DNA from: Paraburkholderia sprentiae WSM5005
Lineage (GTDB): Bacteria; Pseudomonadota; Gammaproteobacteria; Burkholderiales; Burkholderiaceae
Direction: 5' to 3'
DNA: 64,000 nucleotides
NCBI RefSeq assembly: GCF_001865575.2
Contig: NZ_CP017561.2
Span: 372,001-436,000, forward strand
The notes beneath the pieces were generated by a model. That model made no database searches. It saw only the letters and a list, made by a program, of their open reading frames with translations, and was not told the DNA's origin. The translations under genes and the position numbers were made by a program. Positions 45,184 through 55,935 of the stretch are shown here, one piece after another. The number at the start of each line of letters is the position of its first letter. Position 1 is the first letter of the stretch.

Positions 45184-47556
45184 ATGCCGCCCAGACAGCT
45201 TTCCGATACCACTCCTTCCTGTGCAGTAGTGCCGCGCAAAAGGCGGCTCGTTGCGGCGTTGATCGCCGTTCCGGGCCTGATGCCCGCGCTTGCGCACGCC
45301 CAGCTGGTGGGGGAAGCTGCGCAACCGCAAGCGGTCTACCCGCCGTGGGGCATGCAGCTTGCCCCGCAGCTCGAAGAGCATCCGTTGCAAACGGGCCAGC
45401 GGCCGGCCACCTTCGTGCTCGGCGACCACACGAGCGGCACGATCGACCAGGACCTGGCCGCCAAGGGCTCGGCGGAAGTGCGCCACAACACGGCCGTGAT
45501 CAAGGCCGACGCGCTGCACTACGACCAGGACACGGACATGGCCGATGCATACGGCAATGTGCACGTGATCAATACCGGCAATACCTTCATCGGACCCGAA
45601 GCGCATCTGCGCGTCGATTCGACCGAAGGCTTCATGAACGCGCCGAAGTACCACTTCACGCTGACGGGCGGCTCGGGCAGCGCGCAGCGCGTCGACCTGC
45701 TCGACGCCGAGCGCTCGGTGTTCACGCAGGGCACCTACACGGCGTGCGCGTGCACGGACAATCCGGCCTGGTACATCAAGGGCAGCGAGTTCGATTTCGA
45801 CACCGGCGCGGACGAAGGCGTCGCCTACAACAGCGTGCTGTTCTTCCAGGGCGTGCCGGTGTTCGCGTCGCCATGGCTGTCGTTCCCGCTATCGGGCGAT
45901 CGGCGCAGCGGCCTGTTGCCGCCCACGTTCTCGCTGAGCTCGACGAACGGTTTCGAGCTCTCGGTACCGTATTACTTCAATATCGCGCCGAATCGCGATC
46001 TGACGGTCACGCCGCGTCTGATCTCGAAGCGCGGTGTGCAGTTGCAAAGCACGTTTCGCTATTTGTCGCCGACGTATTCCGGATCGATCACCGGTGAATT
46101 TCTGCCCGACGATCGTCTGACGAAGACCAACCGCTACGCGGTGTACATCCAGCACAACCAGAATTTCGGTAACGGCTTCGGCGGCTACATTTATTACAAC
46201 CGGGTGTCGGACAACACGTACCCGGAAGACCTGTCGTCGTCGGTCAACCAGTTCATGAACGGCACCCAGCTTCTGTATCAGCAGGAAGCCGGGCTGACCT
46301 ACAACAACGGACCGTGGTCCGTGCTCGCGCGTGAGCAGCACTGGCAGACGCTGCAGCCGTCGGTCGCGCCGTACGGCCGCGAGCCGCAGTTGAACGTCAA
46401 GTACGCGAAGTACAACATCGGCGGCTTCGATTTCGGCGCCGAGGCCGACTACACGAACTTCCGTATCACCACCGCGGATCTGAGCGAAGGCCAGCGGGTG
46501 GTGTTCAACCCGTACCTGTCGTACTCGGTGGTGGGGCCGGGCTACTTCGTCACGCCAAAGGTGCAGTGGCACTTTGCGTCGTACAACCTGAACAACATCG
46601 GCACCGATCTGGCGAACGTGCCGGGGGCGCAGAAGAATTTCACCGAGTCGATTCCGACCTTCACGTTCGACACGGGACTGACGTTCGAGCGCTCGGTGCG
46701 CATTTTCGGCGCGGACTATATCCAGACGCTGGAACCGCGCCTGTACTACGTGTACACGCCGTACCGCAACCAGAACAACGCGCCGCTGTTCGATACCGCT
46801 GAATCCGACTTCGGTCTCGCGGAAATCTTCACGCCGAATACCTTCGTCGGTAACGACCGCATCGCCGACGCGAACCGCGTGACTGTCGGTCTCACCACGC
46901 GCTTCATCAACGCGTCCACCGGCGACGAACGCGCGCGCTTCGTGATCGCGCAGCAGTACTACTTCCGGGATCAGCGCGTTACGCTGACGCCGACCCAGAC
47001 CAGTACCCAGGCCACGCACTCGGACCTGATCGCGGGTGCGTCGATCAAGCTGGGCGCCGGTTTCGCTTCGGAAACGGCGTTCCAATATAATGCGGACAAT
47101 AACCAGCTCACGAAGACGAGTGTCGGCTTCGGGTTCAGTCCGGAGAGCGGCAAGGTCATCAACGTCGCCTACCGCTATACGCGTGCCAACACCACGCTCG
47201 ACAACCAGCCGATCAATCAGGTGCTGATTTCGGGCCAATGGCCGCTGTCGCATCGGATGTACGGGGTCGGCCGGTTCAATTACGACGTGGGTGGCCACCG
47301 CATCGTCGACGGCCTGGTCGGCCTGCAATACGACGCGGACTGCTGGACGCTCGGCGCCGGCATCCAGCGCTATGCGAACGGCCTGAACACGTCGGGACAG
47401 AACCAGTCGAGCACGCGGTTCCTGGCGCAGTTGACGTTCAAGGGCTTGTCGAGCGTCGACAATGGGCTGATGACCGCGTTCCGCAGCAGCGTGGCCGGCT
47501 ATACGCCGTTGCCGCCGCCGCCGCCGCCGGAGTCGCGGTTCACCAACTACGAATGA
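45184..47556 (+). CDS. lptD: LPS-assembly protein LptD
   Basis: A 790-residue outer-membrane beta-barrel that inserts LPS into the outer leaflet. A signal peptide ([20 protein letters not shown] then HA-Q) ends near residue 40. The OstA/LptA-like N-domain (about 80-220) is followed by the barrel to the C-terminal aromatic-containing end. Mature cysteines are only C188, C190 ([12 protein letters not shown]) and C720 (DADCWTLG); E. coli has four, including an adjacent pair at this last site. The start at 45184 is chosen so that the signal peptide is N-terminal. surA follows after 65 bp. Confidence 0.95.
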   Translation: MPPRQLSDTTPSCAVVPRKRRLVAALIAVPGLMPALAHAQLVGEAAQPQAVYPPWGMQLAPQLEEHPLQTGQRPATFVLGDHTSGTIDQDLAAKGSAEVRHNTAVIKADALHYDQDTDMADAYGNVHVINTGNTFIGPEAHLRVDSTEGFMNAPKYHFTLTGGSGSAQRVDLLDAERSVFTQGTYTACACTDNPAWYIKGSEFDFDTGADEGVAYNSVLFFQGVPVFASPWLSFPLSGDRRSGLLPPTFSLSSTNGFELSVPYYFNIAPNRDLTVTPRLISKRGVQLQSTFRYLSPTYSGSITGEFLPDDRLTKTNRYAVYIQHNQNFGNGFGGYIYYNRVSDNTYPEDLSSSVNQFMNGTQLLYQQEAGLTYNNGPWSVLAREQHWQTLQPSVAPYGREPQLNVKYAKYNIGGFDFGAEADYTNFRITTADLSEGQRVVFNPYLSYSVVGPGYFVTPKVQWHFASYNLNNIGTDLANVPGAQKNFTESIPTFTFDTGLTFERSVRIFGADYIQTLEPRLYYVYTPYRNQNNAPLFDTAESDFGLAEIFTPNTFVGNDRIADANRVTVGLTTRFINASTGDERARFVIAQQYYFRDQRVTLTPTQTSTQATHSDLIAGASIKLGAGFASETAFQYNADNNQLTKTSVGFGFSPESGKVINVAYRYTRANTTLDNQPINQVLISGQWPLSHRMYGVGRFNYDVGGHRIVDGLVGLQYDADCWTLGAGIQRYANGLNTSGQNQSSTRFLAQLTFKGLSSVDNGLMTAFRSSVAGYTPLPPPPPPESRFTNYE

Positions 47557-47621
47557 CGGTCGCCCGGTCATTCACGGCTTGCGAAAAGACGGGCGAAGCG
47601 CCCGACATCATTGGAGTATCT

Positions 47622-48986
47622 GTGGCAATCATGAAACAGCTTCGCTTGGCAGTACTCGCGGCGGGTCTCGTCGCCGCGGCGTCCTTCGTTCCAGTTGCGT
47701 CGGTACAGGCGCAGGCATTGGGCGGCAATAGCGGCCAGACGGTCGACACGATCGCCGCGGTGGTCAACAACGGTGTCATCACGCAGCGCGAACTCGACGA
47801 GCGGGCCGGCCTGATCGCGCACCGGCTGAACCAGCAGAACGCTCCGGTCCCGCCGATGGACCAGCTGCGCCAGCAGGTGCTCACGCAGATGGTGCTCGAG
47901 CGCATCCAGCTGCAAAAGGCCAAGGAAGACGGCATCACCATCGACGACGCAGCCGTGCAGCGCACGCTCGAGCGTCTCGCGCAAGCGAACAACATGTCGC
48001 TCGAAATGTACCGCGCACGCATCGAGGCGCAAGGCGTGCCCTGGACCACTTTCTCGAACGACGCGCGCACGGAACTGACGCTGTCGCGTCTGCGCGAGAA
48101 GGAAGTGGACAGCAAGATCACGGTGACGGACGCCGAGGTCGCCAACTACATCGCCAGCCAGCGCGGCCCGGGCGCCGGCCAGACGAACGACCTGCACATC
48201 CAGCACATTTTCGTCAAGGCGCCGTTGAACGCGTCGGAGACCGACATCGAAGCAGCGCAAAAGAAGGCCGAGGGATTGCTCGCCGAAGCGAAGGGCGGCG
48301 CGGATTTCGAAAAGCTCGCGAAAGCCAATTCGCAGGCGCCGGATGCGTCGAAAAACGGCGGCGATCTCGGCTTCCTCGCGCCGTCGAAGTTGCCGCCCGA
48401 GTTCGTGAAGGCCGCGTCGGCGCTGCGTCCGGGCGAGGTCAATCCGGATCTGGTCCGCACCAACGACGGCTTCGAGATCGTGCGTCTGGTCGAGCGCCGC
48501 GCCGGCCAGGGCACCAGCTCGGACGCGCCGAAGCTCGTACAGACGCACGTGCGCCACATTCTGCTGCGCGTCGGCGATGGTCTGTCCGAACCGCAGGCAC
48601 GTCAGAAGCTGCTCGATATCCGCAACCAGATCGCCGCAGGCGGCGACTTCGCGAAGTTCGCGCGCACCTACTCGCAGGACGGCTCCGCATCGCAAGGCGG
48701 CGATCTCGGCTGGATCAGCCCGGGCGAGACGGTGCCCGAATTCGAGCGCGCGATGAACTCGCTGCAGGACAATCAGATTAGCGAGCCGGTGCGCAGCGAA
48801 TACGGCTACCACCTGATCCAGGTGCTCGGCCGCCGCGATGCGGAAGGCTCGGTTGCTCAGCAGATGGATCTCGCACGCCAGGCCATCGGCCAGCGCAAGG
48901 CGGAACAGGCCTACGCCGACTGGCTGCGCGAGTTGCGCGACACCGCGTACGTCGAAATCAAGCCGACTACGGCGAGCGTGCAGTAA
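47622..48986 (+). CDS. surA: periplasmic chaperone / peptidyl-prolyl isomerase SurA
   Basis: A 454-residue periplasmic chaperone for outer-membrane proteins, including LptD encoded upstream. Signal peptide to about residue 33 ([23 protein letters not shown]), an N-terminal SurA domain (about 40-180), and two parvulin domains (about 188-290, [10 protein letters not shown]; about 305-405, [12 protein letters not shown] and [17 protein letters not shown]). The start is likely GTG at 47622 because GGAG lies five bases upstream, whereas the ATG at 47631 is 14 bases away from it. pdxA follows after 13 bp. Confidence 0.95.
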   Translation: MAIMKQLRLAVLAAGLVAAASFVPVASVQAQALGGNSGQTVDTIAAVVNNGVITQRELDERAGLIAHRLNQQNAPVPPMDQLRQQVLTQMVLERIQLQKAKEDGITIDDAAVQRTLERLAQANNMSLEMYRARIEAQGVPWTTFSNDARTELTLSRLREKEVDSKITVTDAEVANYIASQRGPGAGQTNDLHIQHIFVKAPLNASETDIEAAQKKAEGLLAEAKGGADFEKLAKANSQAPDASKNGGDLGFLAPSKLPPEFVKAASALRPGEVNPDLVRTNDGFEIVRLVERRAGQGTSSDAPKLVQTHVRHILLRVGDGLSEPQARQKLLDIRNQIAAGGDFAKFARTYSQDGSASQGGDLGWISPGETVPEFERAMNSLQDNQISEPVRSEYGYHLIQVLGRRDAEGSVAQQMDLARQAIGQRKAEQAYADWLRELRDTAYVEIKPTTASVQ

Positions 48987-48999
48987 TAGAGCCAAGGCC

Positions 49000-50010
49000 A
49001 TGACAAGCGCTGCCCAGTCCGCCCACCGCCCGCTGCAGATCGCGATCACGACCGGCGAGCCTGCCGGCGTCGGTCCCGAACTGACCGCGCAGGCGCTGGC
49101 CGGCGCGGCGGCGCACTGGCCTCACGCGCAATTCACTGTGCTGAGCGACGCGCAGCTGATCGCCGAGCGGGCCCGCGCGGTCGGCGTCGATTGGGCCGCG
49201 CTGCTCGCTCAGGGCCCGCGCGTGCGGCTCGAGCATCACGTGCTTGGCGCACCGGCGCAGGCGGGCAAGCTCGACGCCTCGAACGGCCGCTATGTGCTCG
49301 ATCTGCTCGATGCGGCGATCGACGGCGCGGTGGCCGGCACGTTCGACGCGATCGTCACCGCGCCGCTGCAAAAAAGCACGATCAACGACGCAGGCGTGCC
49401 GTTCACCGGCCACACCGAATATCTGGCCGAGCGCACCCATACGCCGCGCGTCGTGATGATGCTCGCGGGCACCGGCAAACGCCCGCTGCGGGTGGCGCTC
49501 GCGACCACGCATCTGCCGTTGAAGGACGTGCCGGCCGCTTTGACGATCGACAGCCTCGTCGCGACCCTGCGCATCATCGATCACGACCTGCGCCACCACT
49601 TCGGCTTACCCGCGCCGCGCATCCTCGTGACGGGGCTCAATCCGCACGCGGGCGAAAACGGCTATCTGGGCCGCGAGGAAATCGACGTGATCACGCCGGC
49701 GTTGCGGCAAGCGAACGGCGAGGGTATCGACGCGCCCGGTCCCTATCCGGCCGACACGCTGTTTCAGCCGCGCTATCTCGACGAAGCCGATTGCGTGCTC
49801 GCGATGTTCCACGACCAGGGCCTGCCGGTGCTGAAATTCGCGACGTTCGGCGAAGGGATCAACGTGACGCTCGGCCTGCCGATCATCCGCACGTCGGTCG
49901 ATCATGGCACCGCGCTCGATCTGGCCGGCACCGGCCGCGCCGACGCGGGCAGCCTGATGGCCGCGATCGACACCGCGGTGTCGATGGCGCAGCATCGTCG
50001 CGCGGGCTGA
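49000..50010 (+). CDS. pdxA: 4-hydroxythreonine-4-phosphate dehydrogenase PdxA
   Basis: A 336-residue NAD-dependent enzyme of pyridoxal phosphate synthesis. [18 protein letters not shown] opens the protein, the metal ligands lie in [28 protein letters not shown] and [12 protein letters not shown], and the substrate-binding histidine is in [17 protein letters not shown]. Start at 49000 (MTSAAQS) overlaps nothing and has CAAGG a few bases before it. It sits between surA and rsmA, the same order as in E. coli. Confidence 0.96.
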   Translation: MTSAAQSAHRPLQIAITTGEPAGVGPELTAQALAGAAAHWPHAQFTVLSDAQLIAERARAVGVDWAALLAQGPRVRLEHHVLGAPAQAGKLDASNGRYVLDLLDAAIDGAVAGTFDAIVTAPLQKSTINDAGVPFTGHTEYLAERTHTPRVVMMLAGTGKRPLRVALATTHLPLKDVPAALTIDSLVATLRIIDHDLRHHFGLPAPRILVTGLNPHAGENGYLGREEIDVITPALRQANGEGIDAPGPYPADTLFQPRYLDEADCVLAMFHDQGLPVLKFATFGEGINVTLGLPIIRTSVDHGTALDLAGTGRADAGSLMAAIDTAVSMAQHRRAG

Positions 50011-50118
50011 CCCGCGCGTGACGTGAGCGGTTGCGGTGCGCGTGACGCGCCGCGCGGCGACGTATTTCCACCGCGACGCCTTTCATTCTCAAGCAGTTTC
50101 TTTTCTAGCGTTTCTCCG

Positions 50119-50961
50119 ATGTCCACCAGCAGACAGCAAGGCCGGCACCAGGGCCATTTCGCGCGCAAGCGTTTCGGTCAGAACTTTCTGGTCGATATGG
50201 GCGTGATCGATTCGATCGTCGACGTGATCCGGCCGCAGCGCGGCGAGCGCATGGTCGAAATCGGTCCAGGCCTCGGCGCGCTGACCGAGCCGCTGATCGA
50301 GCGGCTCGCAACCCCCGAGGCGCCGCTGCACGCGGTAGAACTCGACCGCGATCTGATCGGTCGTCTCAAAACGAAATTCGGCGACCTGCTCGAACTGCAC
50401 GCGGGCGACGCGCTCGAGTTCGACTTCGGCTCGCTTGCGGCACCTGGCGAGAAGGCGTCGCTGCGCATCGTCGGCAATCTGCCGTACAACATTTCGAGCC
50501 CGCTGCTGTTTCATCTCGCGACATTCGCGGAGCGCGTGATCGATCAGCACTTCATGCTGCAGAACGAGGTGGTCGAGCGGATGGTCGCGGAGCCGGGCAC
50601 GAAGGCGTTCGGTCGACTGTCGGTGATGCTGCAATACCGCTACGTGATCGACAAGCAGCTCGATGTGCCGCCCGAGTCATTCCAACCGCCGCCGAAGGTC
50701 GATTCAGCGATCGTGCGGATGATCCCGTACGAGCGGCACGAATTGCCGGCGGTCGACGAAAGCGTGCTCGGCGAGGTGGTCACGGCGGCGTTCTCGCAGC
50801 GTCGCAAGATGCTGCGCAACACGCTTGCCGCGCTGCGCGATACCGTCGATTTCGACGCGCTCAGCTTCGATTTGCAACGCCGCGCGGAGGACGTACCGGT
50901 TGCCGAATACGTGAGCGTTGCGCAGGCGGTGGCGGCCCGCTCCGCGGCTGCGCCGGAATGA
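50119..50961 (+). CDS. rsmA: 16S rRNA (adenine1518-N6/adenine1519-N6)-dimethyltransferase RsmA (KsgA)
   Basis: A 280-residue methyltransferase that dimethylates two adjacent adenines near the 3' end of 16S r[13 protein letters not shown] (about residues 17-26), SAM motif [15 protein letters not shown] and the catalytic [12 protein letters not shown] are intact, as is [12 protein letters not shown] at the C-terminal domain. The start at 50119 is the usual one; 32 extra upstream residues are not family-like. It ends the lptD-surA-pdxA-rsmA series and faces the convergent EamA gene. Confidence 0.96.
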   Translation: MSTSRQQGRHQGHFARKRFGQNFLVDMGVIDSIVDVIRPQRGERMVEIGPGLGALTEPLIERLATPEAPLHAVELDRDLIGRLKTKFGDLLELHAGDALEFDFGSLAAPGEKASLRIVGNLPYNISSPLLFHLATFAERVIDQHFMLQNEVVERMVAEPGTKAFGRLSVMLQYRYVIDKQLDVPPESFQPPPKVDSAIVRMIPYERHELPAVDESVLGEVVTAAFSQRRKMLRNTLAALRDTVDFDALSFDLQRRAEDVPVAEYVSVAQAVAARSAAAPE

Positions 50962-51029
50962 TCGCAGCGCAAGCGGCGAGGTGCCGTCGCAAAGTGGCAT
51001 GGCGCTTCGACAGCGGCCAGCCGCCGCTG

Positions 51030-51977
51030 TCAAACCGCTTGCCGCTTTGCCGGCGCGTTGACGAGCGCGATGCCGATCAGCACCAGCAGCGCGGCGATCA
51101 GAAAGCCCGCGCTGAACGATTCGCGTAGAAGCAGCACGCCGAAGCTCACGCCAAAGAGCGGCGTCAGAAACGAAAACACCGACAGACGCGACGCGATATA
51201 ACGCGTGAGCAGCCAGAACCACAGCAGATAGCTGACGAACGCGACGATCACTGCCTGATACGCGAGACTCGCGAGCGCTAGCGGCGTCACGTTTTCCACG
51301 CGCGCCTGGCCGAGTCCGAGCGCCAGTGCGAGCAATACCACGGCCGACACCATCAGCTGATAGAGCAGAGTCTTGCTCGCGCTCGTATGCGCGAGCCGCG
51401 AACCGCGCACTACCACGGTAGTCGCGGCCCATGTGATGCCGGCGAGCACACCGAGCGCATCCCCGGCGGCGCCCGCGAGCGTCGAGCCCTGAGCCCCGCT
51501 CGCGCCCGGACCGGCATGCACGAAGCCGTCCGCGAACGCGAGCGCCATCCCGGCGAACGCGACGATAATGCCGAGCCACTGAATGCGGCGCATCCGTTCG
51601 CCGTCGACGAACCAGTGCAGGCCGAGCGCCGTGAAACACGGCGCTGTGTACAGAAAGACCGCCATGCGCGACGCGCTCGTCAGCGTCAGGCCGAGAAAGA
51701 TGCAGATGAATTCGGCTGCGAACAGCACGCCCGCAAGCAGGCCGGCGCCAAGCGTGCCGTCATCGCGAAAGAGCGGCGTACCGCGCGAGCGCGCCCAAGC
51801 CCACACGAGCACCGATGCGATCGCCGAGCGCAGCCCCGCCTGAAAGACCGGCGGCACCGCCGCGTTGGTGCTCTTGATCGCCACCTGCTGAAGTCCCCAG
51901 ATCGCGCAGAGACCGACCATCAGCAGGATCGCGAAACGATCCGGCGCGCGGCGCGTGGGCAGGGCGGTGGTGCTCAT
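51030..51977 (-). CDS. EamA (DMT superfamily) transporter
   Basis: A 315-residue inner-membrane protein with about ten hydrophobic segments and two EamA repeats. Clear features are AIWGLQQVAIKS in TM1, LGLTLTSASRMAVFLYTAPCFTALG in the first repeat and SYLLWFWLLTRYIASRLSVFSFLTPLFGVSFGVLLL in the second. The family exports metabolites or amino acids. No substrate can be assigned. The start at 51977 gives the usual short N-terminus; longer in-frame sequence upstream is basic and unlike the family. Confidence 0.9.
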   Translation of the reverse strand: MSTTALPTRRAPDRFAILLMVGLCAIWGLQQVAIKSTNAAVPPVFQAGLRSAIASVLVWAWARSRGTPLFRDDGTLGAGLLAGVLFAAEFICIFLGLTLTSASRMAVFLYTAPCFTALGLHWFVDGERMRRIQWLGIIVAFAGMALAFADGFVHAGPGASGAQGSTLAGAAGDALGVLAGITWAATTVVVRGSRLAHTSASKTLLYQLMVSAVVLLALALGLGQARVENVTPLALASLAYQAVIVAFVSYLLWFWLLTRYIASRLSVFSFLTPLFGVSFGVLLLRESFSAGFLIAALLVLIGIALVNAPAKRQAV

Positions 51978-52107
51978 GGACGATGGCGTGGCGTTGCGGC
52001 GAGGTTGAGAGCGCGCGGCGAGCCGGCGGCTTCGCTGCGCGACGAAGGCCATGCGGTGGCAAACCTGGCTGGGCGATCCGACGCCCGGTGCCGCGCGCCA
52101 CCGTGCA

Positions 52108-52503
52108 TCAGTCGACGCGTCCCTTCTTCTGGATCAGCTCGATCTTGTAGCCGTCCGGATCGGCGACGAACGCGATGACCGTCGTGCCGTGTTTCATGGG
52201 TCCCGCCTCGCGAGTTACCACACCCCCGCGTTTTTTCACTTCATCACACGCTGCGTAGGCGTCGTCGACCTCGAGGGCGATGTGGCCGTACCCGGTTCCG
52301 AGGTCGTACTGGCTCGTGTCCCAGTTATGGGTCAGTTCGATGGCCGCGCCTTCGGATTCGTCCTCGTAACCAACGAATGCGAGCGTGAACTTGCCGTCCG
52401 GGTAGTCGCTCCTACGAAGCAGGCGCATGCCGAGAACTTCCGTGTAGAAACGGATCGACGCGTCCAGATCACCGACGCGAAGCATGGTATGCAAGATGCG
52501 CAT
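52108..52503 (-). CDS. gloA: lactoylglutathione lyase (glyoxalase I)
   Basis: A 131-residue metalloenzyme converting the methylglyoxal-glutathione hemithioacetal to S-D-lactoylglutathione. The four metal ligands of the Ni/Co-type enzyme are recognisable: H5 (MRILHTML), the Glu in IELTHNWD, the His in YGHIALEV and the Glu in YKIELIQKK. The start at 52503 (MRILHTM) is the conserved one, with AAAGGA eight bases upstream. A minus-strand TACAAT candidate is at 52550-52555. It is separated from the ABC transporter by 315 bp. Confidence 0.94.
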   Translation of the reverse strand: MRILHTMLRVGDLDASIRFYTEVLGMRLLRRSDYPDGKFTLAFVGYEDESEGAAIELTHNWDTSQYDLGTGYGHIALEVDDAYAACDEVKKRGGVVTREAGPMKHGTTVIAFVADPDGYKIELIQKKGRVD

Positions 52504-52818
52504 GAATAGTCCTTTGGTGGTTTGTCGATAAATGCGTTGAGTTGTGGCAATTGTAAATGATTGCCTCATACCTCGAGCGCCATGCTCGCCACGCCTCATC
52601 GATCCGGCGTATTCGGCCAAAAAAGAGACCGCAATAGGGGTTGTGTCCAGTTGCCCGATCGATATTAGCGCCCAACACTCTTCCTCAATCCGATTCGTCA
52701 GATCGTCGTCTGATATATCGGACAGACATGCGCGACCGGCGAGTTTCGAGCGTGCCGAAAGGCGCTGAAGCCGATTCGTCCGCTCCGGAATACTCCTCCC
52801 CGCTTAGGACCCCTGCAC
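52504..52818. other. 315-bp divergent region between gloA and the amino-acid ABC operon
   Basis: It contains the minus-strand -10 candidate for gloA (52550-52555), no convincing ORF, and toward the ABC operon the overlapping inverted repeats at 52698-52723. The plus-strand promoter for the ABC operon is not clear, but a TATATC lies inside the palindrome. Confidence 0.5.
52698..52723. promoter_or_regulatory. overlapping inverted repeats before the ABC operon, candidate IclR operator
   Basis: TCAGA-N6-TCTGA (52698-52713) overlaps GTCTGATATATCGGAC (52708-52723), an almost perfect 16-bp palindrome with one T-G mismatch pair. They lie 96-121 bases before the lipoprotein gene. The IclR regulator at the operon's other end is the natural candidate binder; IclR proteins commonly use palindromes of about 15 bp. 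No second copy was seen before the iclR gene itself. Confidence 0.5.
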
Positions 52819-53655
52819 ATGAAACTTGCCCAACGAGGCGCCAAAGCCGCCTTTCTATTCGCGGTCGCTGGTTTGCTGGCCATCACAGGCTGCACCAAGG
52901 TCGCCACGCCCGCTCAGAGCGCAGCAGCATCGCCGTCGACGCTTCAGGCCGTGTTGCAGCGGGGCACGCTGCGCGTCGGCGACTGCCTGACGTTCGCACC
53001 CTTCGGCTTCTATAACAAGGACGGCCAACCGGACGGCTATGACGTCGACCTCGCGAAGGAACTCGCGAAGCAGATGGGCGTGAAGCTCGAGGTCGTGAAT
53101 ACGACGAGCGCGAACCGGATTCCGAATTTGCAGACCAGCAAAGTGGATGTCGTGTTCTGCAATTTCACCCGCAATCTGGAGCGCGCGAAGGTGATCGAAT
53201 TCACGGCCCCGTACGTGGTGGCCAGCGAAGCGCTGCTGGTCAGAAAAAATAGCGGCATTCAGTCGGTCAAGGACATGGGCGGTCGCACGATCGCGACGGT
53301 CAAGGGCTCGACCAATGGCGACGAAGTTCGCTCGCTGAATATCCCGATCAAGATCCAGGAATACGACAGCTCGCAGGCCGCGATTCTCGCGGTCAAGCAG
53401 GGGCAGGCCGACGCGATGATCGAGGACAACAACTTCCTTGCGTATCAGGCCAAGCTCGACCCGGAACTCGCGGTCACCAACGAAGCGCTGGTGCCGCTCG
53501 AATACAACGGCTTCGGCGTCAAGGCCGGTGATCAGGAATGGCTCAATTACCTGAATCTGTTCCTCTTCAACATCAATGCATCGAAGCTCAACGCGCAGCT
53601 CTACAACAAGTGGTTCGGCACCGATCCGCGTTACCCGCTCAATCCGCAATTTTGA
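52819..53655 (+). CDS. amino-acid ABC transporter, substrate-binding lipoprotein
   Basis: A 278-residue type 3 periplasmic binding protein. A lipoprotein signal ends in LAITGC, with the lipid-bearing Cys at residue 25, unusual only in that many Gram-negative binding proteins are soluble. The binding domain shows LRVGDCLTFAPFGFYNKDGQ and VVFCNFTRNLERAKVIEFTAPY; polar or acidic amino acids are typical ligands. It is the first gene of a four-gene transport operon ending in the ATPase, followed by an IclR gene. The exact ligand is not predictable. Confidence 0.9.
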   Translation: MKLAQRGAKAAFLFAVAGLLAITGCTKVATPAQSAAASPSTLQAVLQRGTLRVGDCLTFAPFGFYNKDGQPDGYDVDLAKELAKQMGVKLEVVNTTSANRIPNLQTSKVDVVFCNFTRNLERAKVIEFTAPYVVASEALLVRKNSGIQSVKDMGGRTIATVKGSTNGDEVRSLNIPIKIQEYDSSQAAILAVKQGQADAMIEDNNFLAYQAKLDPELAVTNEALVPLEYNGFGVKAGDQEWLNYLNLFLFNINASKLNAQLYNKWFGTDPRYPLNPQF

Positions 53656-53706
53656 CGAGCGGCAGATGCCGGTATCTGACGAAGCCCGAACGGTGGGGAG
53701 TACGCG

Positions 53707-54423
53707 ATGAGTTACGAATGGCTGACTTTATGGGGCTACGTGCCCGAGTTCCTGAGCGCGAGCTGGCTGACGTTGCAGGTGACCGTGCTGGCGTTCGTGC
53801 TGGCGGTACTGCTTGGTTTGCTGACCGCGCTCGCCAGTGCTTCTCCGCTCGCGCTGATTCGGTGGATTGCTCGTGGCTACGTCGAGATCATCCGCAATAC
53901 GCCCGTGCTCCTGCAGATCTTCATCGTTTTCTTCGGTTTGCCATCGGCGGGCATTTCGCTCGACGCGTATTGGGCGGGCGTCATTGCACTCGGCGTGAAC
54001 GTGGGTGCTTACCTGTCGGAAGTGTTCCGCGCCGGCATACAGTCGGTGCCGCGCGGCCAACTCGAGGCGGCCGGCCTGCTCGGACTCGAGCCCGCGCAGA
54101 TCTTCGCCGAGGTCGTGCTGCCGCAGGCAACCCGCGCGGTCTATCCAGCCATCGTCAACTACCTGATCCAGCTGCTGCTCGGTACGTCGCTGCTGTCCGC
54201 CATTGCGTTGCCGGAGTTGACCGGCACCGCGACCGTGATCAACTCGCGCACGCTTTTGTACCTTCAGACGTTCAGCGTGACGCTCGTCGCGTATCTCGTG
54301 CTCAGTAACGCGCTGTCCTGGCTTGCCGGCCAGCTCGGAGCGCGGATTTTTCATCCTCCCCTCGCGATGCCGGCGCGCACCGGTTTCGGCAGAGGTTTCA
54401 TGCGCCGGACGAAGCGGGCCTGA
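53707..54423 (+). CDS. amino-acid ABC transporter permease 1
   Basis: A 238-residue HisM/GlnP-family permease with about five membrane segments. The EAA loop is GQLEAAGLLGLEPAQIFAEV (about residues 118-137), the cytoplasmic contact with the ATPase. The N-terminal part shows VTVLAFVLAVLLGLLTALA, and YVEIIRNTPVLLQIFIVFFGLP is the family hallmark. It differs from the second permease, so the two form a heterodimer. The gap to it is 21 bp. Confidence 0.92.
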   Translation: MSYEWLTLWGYVPEFLSASWLTLQVTVLAFVLAVLLGLLTALASASPLALIRWIARGYVEIIRNTPVLLQIFIVFFGLPSAGISLDAYWAGVIALGVNVGAYLSEVFRAGIQSVPRGQLEAAGLLGLEPAQIFAEVVLPQATRAVYPAIVNYLIQLLLGTSLLSAIALPELTGTATVINSRTLLYLQTFSVTLVAYLVLSNALSWLAGQLGARIFHPPLAMPARTGFGRGFMRRTKRA

Positions 54424-54444
54424 TTCCCGGATTGGAGTTGGATC

Positions 54445-55089
54445 ATGTCAGTCGAATTGCTGAAAACCAGTTTCTCCATCCTGCTGCAAGGTCTGGTGAC
54501 GACGCTGCTGCTCTCGGTTGCGGCCATCGTGGGCAGCACGCTGATCGGTCTTTTCGCCGCAGTGTTGCGCACGTTCGGGCCGTGGGGCACGTCCCGCATC
54601 GCCAGACTCTATACGGAGCTGTTTCGCGGCACGCCGGTACTGATCACGCTGATGTTCATCTATTTCGGCGTGTCGTATTTCGGTTATGCGATCGACGTGT
54701 TCGCCGCCGGCGCGATCGGTTTGAGCGTGTACCAGGGGGCCTACATCGCCGAAATCTTCCGCTCGGGCATCGAGTCGGTACCCAAAGGGCAATGGGAGGT
54801 ATCCCAGATCCTTGGCCTCACGCGGGCTCAGGCGTTCTCGTTCGTCGTGCTGCCGCAGACCGGCAAGATCGTGCTGCCGCCGCTCGTCGGTCAGTATCTG
54901 TCGCTCATCAAGGACACGTCGATCGTCAGCATGATCGGCATGTCCGAGTTGATGCACGGTGGTCAGGCCATCGTCGACCGGATCGGAAAGCCCGTCGAAA
55001 TCTACGGACTCGTCGCGCTCATTTACTTCGTCGTGTGCTTCCCGCTCTCGCAATGGGTACGCCACCATGACCGCAGGAGATTGTCGTGA
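54445..55089 (+). CDS. amino-acid ABC transporter permease 2
   Basis: A 214-residue permease paralogous to its upstream neighbour. [21 protein letters not shown] and [20 protein letters not shown] (EAA loop) are present. The stop overlaps the ATPase start by four bases (GTGA), so translation is coupled. Together with permease 1 it gives a HisQM-like membrane pair. Confidence 0.92.
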   Translation: MSVELLKTSFSILLQGLVTTLLLSVAAIVGSTLIGLFAAVLRTFGPWGTSRIARLYTELFRGTPVLITLMFIYFGVSYFGYAIDVFAAGAIGLSVYQGAYIAEIFRSGIESVPKGQWEVSQILGLTRAQAFSFVVLPQTGKIVLPPLVGQYLSLIKDTSIVSMIGMSELMHGGQAIVDRIGKPVEIYGLVALIYFVVCFPLSQWVRHHDRRRLS

Positions 55090-55838
55090 GTAACGAAAGT
55101 CAACCCAGGCCCATCATTTCACTGACGGGCGTCAGTAAAGCATTCGGTTCGACCCGCGTGTTGAACGAAATCAATCTCGAGGTCCGCTCGGGTGAAGTGC
55201 TGGTACTGATCGGCGCGTCCGGCTCGGGCAAGAGCACCGTCCTGCGCATCATGGCGGGACTGGAGACGACCGATTCCGGCGAGGTCTGGGTCAACGAGGT
55301 GCCGTTGCATGATCCGCGGCGGGCACGAGAGATTCGTGGCCACGTCGGCATGGTCTTCCAGCAGTTCAATCTGTTTCCGCACAAGACCGCGCTCGGCAAT
55401 GTCACGCTCGCGCTGATCAAGGCGCGCCGCATGAGTCCGGCCGACGCGCGTAAGCGCGCGATGGACGCGCTCGACCGTGTCGGGCTCGCGGACCGCGCGG
55501 AACATTATCCGAGCCAGCTGTCGGGCGGTCAGCAGCAGCGCGTGGCGATTGCGCGGGCGCTCGCGGTCGAGCCCGGCATCATGTTCTTCGACGAGGCGAC
55601 GTCCGCGCTGGACCCGGAACTGGTCGGCGAGGTCACCGAGGTGATGCGTGGACTCGCGCGCGACGGCATGACGATGGTCGTCGTCACGCATGAAATGGGC
55701 TTTGCCCGCAAGACCGCCGACCGTGTCGTGTTCATGGACAAAGGCGTCATCGCCGAGCAGGGCGATCCGGAGCAAATCTTCGTCGATCCGGCGAACGAAC
55801 GCACCCGGCAGTTTCTGCATAGAGTTCTCGACCATTGA
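55086..55838 (+). CDS. amino-acid ABC transporter ATP-binding protein
   Basis: A 250-residue ATPase of the HisP/GlnQ family. Walker [10 protein letters not shown] (about residues 39-47), Q-loop [13 protein letters not shown], signature [16 protein letters not shown] and Walker [16 protein letters not shown] are all intact. Start is GTG overlapping the permease stop. It completes the polar amino-acid importer. Confidence 0.95.
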   Translation: MSNESQPRPIISLTGVSKAFGSTRVLNEINLEVRSGEVLVLIGASGSGKSTVLRIMAGLETTDSGEVWVNEVPLHDPRRAREIRGHVGMVFQQFNLFPHKTALGNVTLALIKARRMSPADARKRAMDALDRVGLADRAEHYPSQLSGGQQQRVAIARALAVEPGIMFFDEATSALDPELVGEVTEVMRGLARDGMTMVVVTHEMGFARKTADRVVFMDKGVIAEQGDPEQIFVDPANERTRQFLHRVLDH

Positions 55839-55935
55839 CCAGCGCGGTGTGCAAGTCGCTGTCGGGTCTGCCGCGCGACGATCTCGCGCCGCTTGAAAGA
55901 CAACCGCTCGGATGAACGCTTGACGGAGTGAATGC

